A stretch of DNA of 64,000 nucleotides from Neoceratodus forsteri (Eukaryota > Chordata > Ceratodontiformes > Ceratodontidae). Positions 56,885 through 64,000 of this stretch are shown here, piece by piece. The notes beneath the pieces were generated by a model. That model was not told where the DNA came from. It saw only the letters and a program-made list of their open reading frames with translations, and did no database searches. The translations under genes and the position numbers were made by a program. Positions within the stretch are counted from its first letter, which is position 1; each line of letters opens with the position of its first letter. The DNA is taken from contig CM028129.1 in the NCBI GenBank assembly GCA_016271365.2, positions 1,003,979,501-1,004,043,500 on the forward strand, given 5' to 3'.

Positions 56885-57760
56885 CTAACTCAAAAGGTAA
56901 CATCTCTTCATCCAAAGGACTTGAAATTTGTTTTGGTACATTCTCTATATTTGAAGACGTTTCAGCTGTTGAGGTTAGAAAAGCAAGGTCTTCCCCAGAT
57001 CTAGTAGCCATCAATGGTTGAGACTTAATGCAAATAAATATCACTAACTGATCTGTATAAATAAAATGTAGGGTTTTGCATTTAAGAGGACTCTGCATTT
57101 AACCAGTTCCATTATTGAGACGCTACCTCCCAACTCCAGGAGCTCCATTTGTAATGCCACAAACCTTCATTTGTATGACAGTGAGGGGTAACAAACATTA
57201 GGAAATATTTTAAACTTTGTGTCACAATATGGACTAGGAACACATACATTAGCTGGGCTAGCGTTATTAAGATCTCATGGTCTGATTAAAATGCCAGTGA
57301 ACACATGATTGTGGAAGTTTTCTTTGTTAAAGTTTTATTCTGCAAGTCATTAGAGTACTCACAAATAATTCATTTTGTGTTCATTTAATTTTTATTCAGT
57401 AAGCTTTTATCACATTGGATAAATCCTGAGGCAAAAGGGATAAAACATTTGCAAAAACATCTTGTGATAAGTCTCTTATGGTAGTAAAATCTGTATCATG
57501 AATTTCAGTAAACCCTACAAATCACAGGTTTTGAAATCGAAGTGCATTCTTCATTATTTCTAGTGTTCCATGAATATATATGCAGTCCTGAGTATTAACT
57601 GTTTCGAGTGCCTCACTGGTTTGTACCTTTGGTTTACTCTGCTCAACACTGTTTTTTAAATCGACAGCAGTGCCTTTAAGCTCATGTAGGTGTGTTTTTG
57701 TTACTTCAAAAGTTTACTAATCTGTTCTCTTTATTGGCCACAACTTCACATAAGGCATAA
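56885..57760 (-). pseudogene. Possible LINE ORF1 remnant
   Basis: On the minus strand 57720-57400 can be read as KTHLHELKGTAVDLKNSVEQ (coiled-coil-like), then LEIMKNALRFQNL and FVGFTEIHDTD, similar in layout to L1/Tx1 ORF1 proteins (coiled coil, RRM-like). A frame at 57011-56870 (MATRSGEDLAFLTSTAE) may belong to the same or another element. The match is weak and I give no function. Confidence 0.3.
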
Positions 57761-57769
57761 TGGCTCCTG

Positions 57770-58440
57770 TGCACACATAGGGTGTAGGTATGCACGAAAT
57801 GCACATACCCCACCTGCAGAGCTGTGCACCCATGGACAGGTGCACCAGTACTGGCATTCACTAATGCTGGCCACCTGTCTGCTGCCCCCCCAGCATGCAG
57901 GTGCACAGAGGGGTGTTACACAGACCAGGCATGCATCCAATGGGATGTCTGGACCTAGTCCACCAGTTGATCCCTTGTGCCCATGGGGCATGGATGCCAG
58001 CTTCTGGCACACAGTGTGCCAACCACACTGGGCACAGAATGCCTGATAGGCCAACCCCAGCCCTCCTCGTGCTCTCCGTTGGTGGGGGTGGGGGAGACAT
58101 GTCACAGGGGTCTGCTGCACCCCAACTTCTTGGCCACTTCAGGTGGTGGCATTCTGGAAGGGGCTCATAAACCTTATGGCTGGGGTTCCCAGGCATAAGG
58201 TGCACCCCCCAAGCCCAGCACTTCGTACCTTTGTGAATGTTGCAGAATGCAGGCACACACCCCCAACACCCTCCCCGGTGCGCTGCTCTCCACACAGCCA
58301 GGGGATCAGTGCAAATCTGTCCTGAATCCTCCTGTAGTGAATGCCGCATGGGGTCCATGGGACCCCACTACACGACATTCAGACACAGCTATGCCAACAC
58401 TCCCGGGTTATGTGGTGCATTGATATAGTGCATAGGACCC
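57770..58440. repeat. GC-rich repeat, related in reverse to 27.1-27.9 kb
   Basis: gtgaatgttgcagaatgcaggcacac near 58233-58258 is the reverse complement of sequence at 27340-27370, and gcacacataggg...gcacatacccc at 57770-57810 resembles 27850-27880. Several overlapping open frames (up to 165 codons) follow from its GC content and are not genes. Confidence 0.45.
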
Positions 58441-61400
58441 ATATAGTTTAAAAATAGCTTCTTCACTGCATTTTCTTAACCATTTGAAAGGTCATGTACA
58501 GCATGTAGACATGGGTCAATCATCTATTTACTGCTGATCATATGGTGATGAATTTGTGGTCAAAAGTGTCTCTGTAAATTTCACTGCAGCCTGCAAGGCA
58601 TAAGCATGCTTTCAGAACAGCTTGAAGTTGGAAAATGCATTTTGTGATAAATACTGTATGAGGGCTTTGATGATTCAGGGTGCATCTTGCAGGTCGTCCA
58701 CTTTAAAACCTTCCCTCCTCAGTACTTCAACTGGAAATGAGACACACAGAGATCAGTCTACCTCTCCCAATCAACACATTTTAAAAATTATCAAGAAAAT
58801 AAAATACTGATGACTCCACAGATAAAGGGTTTCAAAAAATAGAGGGGTGGCGATAAGGGGGCAAAAGTGAACCTCCATTCCAAAGTTAACAGAATGTACT
58901 TGCTGTTTTCTGAGGAAACTTACACTGTAGTGTTCTGATTAAAGTGGTAGATCTATAAATTGATTTTACACTATGGTGGAAAATGTTAAAAATATGATAT
59001 TGAGATACAGTATAGCTTACATTTCACTAGTTTTCTTTATTTCACTCCTCTCATTCTTCACTACAGAGGATATTTGCATAGGAACAGGGTCTTTGTCCTC
59101 TGGTCCCCTTGCTTTAACCTTGGATGATGGCACAATCCACTGTTCATGACATCATAATAATTTTCACATCAACCCACTGTGATGCCATAAGCAGTGGACT
59201 GGACATTTATTGGCAGTTAAAACAGGAGGATCAGATGACGTCTCAAGGACAGTGATGATGGTTTCATGCAAATGCTCTCAGTAGTGTAGAATTAAGGAAG
59301 ATAAATATAGAAAGTAACAAAATATAAACTGAATTGTGTCTGATAGTCAGTGTTTACAAAGTTTTCCTGGTTACTGGAAAAATCACTTAAGGCAATATGA
59401 ATTGGGATACAGAATACGAGTCAATATTCAAATTGTCAAGTGAATTATGAAGCAGTAGATTGAGTACTTTTATCGACCAAACCGTAAAATCATTGCCAAG
59501 GACAGTGAATCTTTTATTGCAGTACAGGGTCAATTATCACTTTTATGCAAAGTTTTTTTTTATATGAAGAAGAAAACCGAAAAAAATCTGAACAATACAG
59601 ACTCTATTCTATATATTCATCTGTCAGTATTAGGAAATGAAAGGTTGTATCCTTTTCATTTGTAGTTGCTGCTGTGAGTTGTGACTAGGGTTGCATGGAT
59701 GCAGTCTGTTTATTTTCATATAGATTTGGGAGTGTGAACTATCTGCCGATCCAGAGTAGACAGTGCACTGCTTGTATACATTACGTGGGTTAAATGGCTC
59801 AGGTGAATGCAAACTGTGCACTATCCATCCCGGACAGCATATAAATACAGTATTGTCAGACAGTGTGCTGCCATCACAAGCCTACCATTGACCAATTAAA
59901 ATGCAATATAAGGTGATGATGTCACTGCTGTCATTTTATTGAGCATACAATGGCAGTTGTCAGTTTCTTGTGGGACAAACTGTATATATACTGTATAGAA
60001 GGTTATGCTCATATTCAATTTATTTTCACTATTGAGCAAAATCAGTGAAAATGAATAGAATATGAAAAAAGGCTCTGAGCTATACCACCCCCAACTGTTG
60101 CATGAAGTTTTTTATTTCTGAGGCCACAGCCTTTCACATCTCACCCATACACAGCAAGACTTTCTTTATTAGCAGCCATGCAATATGTGCACTCCTGTTA
60201 ACAGTCCTGACCTCCAAGGTTCTGGTCACAATGTCTTGCAGCAAGTTTTTTTTTTCCTTCAGATGTGTGTGTGTGTGTGTGTCTCTCTCTCTATATTACA
60301 TATATATATATGGCACCCACAACCATGAGGCAAGTCTCCGTGGAACAATGCACTTGCACAGTTGCCTCCTCTAACACTCCAATTTCATGGCTTGATCACT
60401 GCTCACTCTCTTCACTCCTTGAACATGCAGGGGAGCCTCTGGGATACAGGGCAACCAGGTTGGAGGGAAAGTATGTCTCTATCCTAACTCTTGATTTCTT
60501 CCACCTGTAGTGATTCCATAAGCCATAACTAAAATTCTGTTTTTGAGGCAGCACGTGGAACAGCTTATGGTCAGGAGCCCAAATTGATCAATTATATGTC
60601 CATTCTCCTATCACTTAATGTGTCCAATTTTCATAATGGGTTAGCCCAAACCCAAAGCACTAATTCTACCGGATGTGAATATGTGCAGCAGGTTGAATTC
60701 CACTAAATATACCAGATGTGACTTCAACCTGCTATACAGTAACTCTTGGTTTTAATTGGATGAAGCCCTTGACATGTAATAGAAGCATAGAATTCAAAAG
60801 ACTAGAACAGAAAAAATGCATATGACACTATGTTTGGATGATGTTAAGTTGGCATGTACTGTATATCTCTGAGAAAAAAAACAATCATGTGACATTAAGT
60901 CAGGCAATTACCATTCTGGTCCCTTTAATTTTATTGAGTATAATCCTTGATATCAACTCTCTCCAGTTGATTGGTGCCACCACAAGACAGGCAAAAGCCT
61001 TCAACTTTTATTACACAGAGAAGTGCAGGACTGCTCTTTTGGACCTCTTTGGCTTTCCAGTGATATTTATTTATTCTATGTATATCCCACTGGTACTGGG
61101 TGCTACTTTAGCTGGGTTTTCAAGTCTGGTACTACTGCTGACCGCTAGTATCCTGCTAAATTTTACATACAGTAGTCTTCATCCACTAACTTTAATTTGT
61201 ATATAATGTGAGGAGAACACATACAGTGGTAATTGTGCAAAGGTTAACTGGTACTGCACACTGCATGTCATTGCATGGTACATGTTATTCAATGGGTGCC
61301 GTGTTTGTGCAATGCTTGATATACCATGCTTACAGTCAACTTTTGTATAACTACCACTGTGTATGCTAGCAGTAGTCTGTACACTCATCCAATATAACAG

Positions 61401-61700
61401 CATTGCCACTGACATCAGTCATAGACCACAATAGTCCACCTCACAATGCAAACCAAAAACACACAATGAAAGCCCAATACATCAACTTCATTTTAATCTT
61501 TTGCTGTTTTTATATTTTCAGATACAATGTGGACTCTAGGAGTTCAAACATCTCAAAACATGTGAGTATTTTTTTTAATTTTTAACAATATCTGTCAAAT
61601 TAATTGTTAGAAAATAACATGCTGTTAATTCCACATTTACCTACTCAATGGTACAAAAAAAGACACTTCTAGTAAGGAGTACATAACCAAGAAAAATATA
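58441..61700. other. No gene or element recognised
   Basis: AT-rich non-coding DNA with a (GT)n(CT)n tract at 60264-60292 and poly-A/T runs. A 122-codon open frame at 60838-61206 has no motif I recognise and probably is random. Confidence 0.4.
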
Positions 61701-61704
61701 TCAA

Positions 61705-61707
<3 letters not shown>

Positions 61708-61740
<33 letters not shown>
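61708..61740. repeat. (GT)n microsatellite
   Basis: About fifteen GT units just left of the foldback MITE. Confidence 0.95.
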
Positions 61741-61744
<4 letters not shown>

Positions 61745-61749
61745 CATTA

Positions 61750-62100
61750 CTGCAAAAAATTTCATTAATGCACTACTTAGTGTTTAAGTGACAAAAGTAT
61801 GGAAATGTGGCATTAAGGTTTCCAACCCTAACACCTGACCCCTACCCTATAGGCAGCAGCAGGTATGGAGTGTACCTTGGGGTTGTCAACCCTAATGCTC
61901 ACCCTATTCCATGAGTAAATAAGCTGAGATGGGTACAGTATATGAGAATGGGTGAACATTAGAGTTGACAACCCCAAGGCACACTCCATGCCTATTGATG
62001 CCTGTAGGGGTTGGGTGTTAGGGTTGGAAACCCTAACACCACATTTCCTTACTTTTGTCACTTTAACACTAAGTAGTGCATTAACAAAGATTTTTGCAAT
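61750..62100. mobile_element. Foldback MITE with 150-bp arms
   Basis: 61750-61900 and 61960-62100 are inverted copies (e.g. aatgcactacttagtgttTaagtgacaaaagta on the left; the reverse on the right). Ends are CTGCAAAAA and TTTTTGCAAT. TA (or TTA/ATTA) flanks both sides, consistent with a mariner- or Harbinger-type target. The unit tttccaaccctaacacc also recurs within each arm. Confidence 0.8.
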
Positions 62101-62117
62101 TAATTTCCTTTTTTTTT

Positions 62118-62260
62118 GAGATAACATAATCACATCCTAATTTGCCTGTGGGAACCCAGAGCCCTGAGATGCCATCCATCTATACTTTTTGAGATAGTGT
62201 AATCATGTCCTTGTCTTCCTGTTGGAGCACAGGGCCCTCCAGGCCCTGCACTCCCATCCC
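62118..62260. repeat. 72-bp tandem duplication
   Basis: gagataacataatc at 62118 and gagatagtgtaatc at 62190 start two units with similar bodies (tcctgt..ggagca/cccagagccctg-type sequence). Confidence 0.6.
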
Positions 62261-62361
62261 TCCACAGATGCATATATATATATGTTGCTGTGGATGTGCT
62301 GAGCCCTCTGGGCTGTGCACTTCCAGTTTTTGCAAAACCACAACCAAATTGTCACCATTGC

Positions 62362-62960
62362 CTTCTTATTACCCCACCTCATGAACCTGGTACTCAAACT
62401 GTCCAAATTTCCACCAAAAATGTGATTCCGTGTCACCGCAATGTCATTCTACATCACAGGTGTGAAAAGACAGTTTGGCCAGCATTTGAAAAATGACATC
62501 TGTCTCATTCATGAGGTGGTGTAAAAATATGTCTATGTTGAAAATTTGGGGTCAAAATTTGTAAAATTACTAGAGTTATGAGCAAGCTCAGCAAAACTTC
62601 AATGCATGTGCTTATCTTTGCCAGTTTTACATATTTTGACCATGCATTTTCAACATAGGCTTCTTATAACCTCACCCTATGAAGAAGGGCATTGAAATTT
62701 TTCAGATCCCACCTGAAAGGTGATTTTACCAAGCAACCATAAAATCACCTTTTGAGCTAGATTTGCAGAATTCCACTGACATTGTTCATGAGGTGGGTCC
62801 CCAAAAGGCAGTGTTGAAAATTTGGTGTCAAAATTTGCAAAAATGGCCAAGTTATGAATCAGAGTTGAAACACCACTGAAATACATTGAACCACAGTTGC
62901 CTTATTTTCATATACTGCAGTCACCGGTTCCAGCAGCAAGGTGTGTTTTCCATCACAGAG
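62362..62960. repeat. 298-bp satellite-like direct repeat (two units)
   Basis: cttcttattaccccacctcatgaa (62362) and cttcttataacctcaccctatgaa (62660) begin units that also share gtcaaaatttgyaaaa and cattcatgaggtg/gttcatgaggtgg segments in order. Spacing is 298 bp. Both units are diverged. Confidence 0.65.
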
Positions 62961-63149
62961 TGATTCTTGACCCTGAGACCTATTCTGGTGAGTGAATGTG
63001 TATAAGAGGTATGAGGGGGTGTGGAGTGGTGGGTGCTGAGTGGGAGGCTGGGGTAGGGGATCGGATTCATAAGGGACCATTTTATTTTTTACAGGTTAAA
63101 AAAACATTGAGGGACCTTTGTCTGTTTTACAGGCAAAACAGGGATCGGG

Positions 63150-63530
63150 AGTGCCACTAGACACTAGGAATACACAATAAACAAACAAACAGGGTTCCAA
63201 TCAAAGTGATGGGGGCCACTAGACACCAGGGAAACCATGAAAAATATGGGGGTAGTGATCAGATGGTGGGGGGATCCACTAGACACCAGTGAGAAATAGA
63301 AATATAAAATACAATATTTAAAAAAATATGGGAAGGACAACTGCAGAGTGGGGGCTGCTATTAGACACCAGAGAAACCAAGAAAAATATAGGGGATGTGA
63401 TTGGATGGTGGGGGGATACACTAGACACCAGGGAGAAATATAAAATAAAATATTAATTAAAAATACAGGGATGGTGATCAGAGTGTGTGTGTGTGGGGGG
63501 GGAGGTGCAACTAGGCAGTAGGGAAAACAT
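63150..63530. repeat. 60-bp minisatellite
   Basis: Units with cactagacaccagg at 63155, 63217, 63277, about 63358 and 63420 (spacing 60-81 bp). Each is followed by aaaccatgaaaaatat or gagaaatataaaataaaat. The minus-strand 142-codon frame is translated from it. Confidence 0.75.
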
Positions 63531-64000
63531 GCCGGCAACCAAGAAATAATTTTTCCCTCATGAAAATTGATTTTTTGTGACTCATGATACAAAAAAAATA
63601 ATCTTTTTTTTCATCACAAATCATGAAAAAAAGATTTATAATCTTAAAAAAAAAAAAAAAATGTCAAGGGCATTTCTCCTCTAGTTAAGTGCAGAATCCA
63701 GCTATGGGGCTCCAGATAAGCAAGCTGCATGTGTTGATTGCTCTCCAGAATGTTATTTTTATTGTTTTCCAAATATTAATTTTTAGGGTAAAATGGTAAA
63801 CGATGGCAGCATACAAAAACCTCTCGAAAAAACTTACAAAAAGGGTTCCCATATGAAACATTATTCAGCTATTTTGAAGTGCTGACTAAGCATGCTCAGA
63901 ACCCGAATTTTAAAAATTGTAAAACTTTAGGCACTTCTGTGGGCCAAGCCCTTTCTACCCTGAAAACTGCAGACCACAATCCCAAACCATCTGGGCGCAA
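63531..64000. other. AT-rich end with poly-A and no gene
   Basis: A self-complementary AT tract (63580-63640) and a poly-A run at 63647-63661. The last 250 bases show no feature. Confidence 0.4.

Noticed and set aside
57861..58358. 165-codon minus-strand open frame
   Set aside because: Lies in a GC-rich repeat with overlapping frames on both strands, with no domain motif.
60838..61206. Hydrophobic 122-codon frame, possible membrane protein
   Set aside because: No family motif, start context or neighbouring exons; AT-rich DNA yields such frames by chance.
63150..63530. CRISPR array
   Set aside because: Units are 60-81 bp, without unique spacers, in a eukaryotic setting: a minisatellite.

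Overview
This window looks like gene-poor, transposon-saturated nuclear DNA from a vertebrate. I found no convincing host exon, tRNA gene, rRNA gene or CRISPR array. The mix of L2, CR1-like and L1/Tx1-like LINEs, a Ty3/Gypsy element with a PNMA-like Gag, a Penelope-like element with a GIY-YIG domain, tRNA-derived and MIR/CORE-like SINEs and several MITE families fits a large-genome vertebrate. An amphibian such as a caecilian is my first guess; lungfish or a lepidosaur are alternatives. That assignment is an inference from the repeat spectrum only. Nearly every long open frame lies in a transposon or is an antisense or low-complexity shadow.

Layout. 1-7031: minus-strand Ty3/Gypsy element cut by the window edge (integrase, RNase H, RT, protease, Gag, PBS, 1.35-kb 5' LTR). 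It sits in an older minus-strand ORF of unknown family that starts at 15893. That ORF is also split by an L2 LINE (7587-13578, which carries a hAT-type MITE) and by a GGGCYC-type MITE (14257-15220). 17.9-19.6 kb: a MITE that seems to contain a second copy of its own family. 19.7-27.6 kb: CR1-like LINE copies in both orientations, interrupted by a tRNA-derived SINE and MITEs. 28.4-39.9 kb: one plus-strand L2 LINE opened by a 7-kb insertion (31794-38804) of an L1/Tx1-like LINE, itself carrying CR1 pieces and two MITEs. 41.2-43.2 kb: CR1 opened by a 1.5-kb solo LTR. 43-45.5 kb: a local duplication and two SINE insertions. 45.8-47.7 kb: MIR/CORE-like SINEs. 48.56-52.35 kb: a decayed minus-strand L2. 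53.5-55.9 kb: Penelope-like element. 56.8-58.4 kb: a possible LINE ORF1 remnant and GC-rich repeats. 61.7-63.5 kb: a foldback MITE, a satellite-like 298-bp repeat and a 60-bp minisatellite.

The most interesting signal is that all three L2 LINEs begin their ORF with a Leu-rich hydrophobic segment directly followed by a 2A-like motif (...NPGP) in different states of decay: intact in one, partly degraded in the second, badly degraded in the third. Many insertions are bounded by target-site duplications readable in the sequence, and removing several of them restores an ORF frame, so an order of insertion can be inferred.
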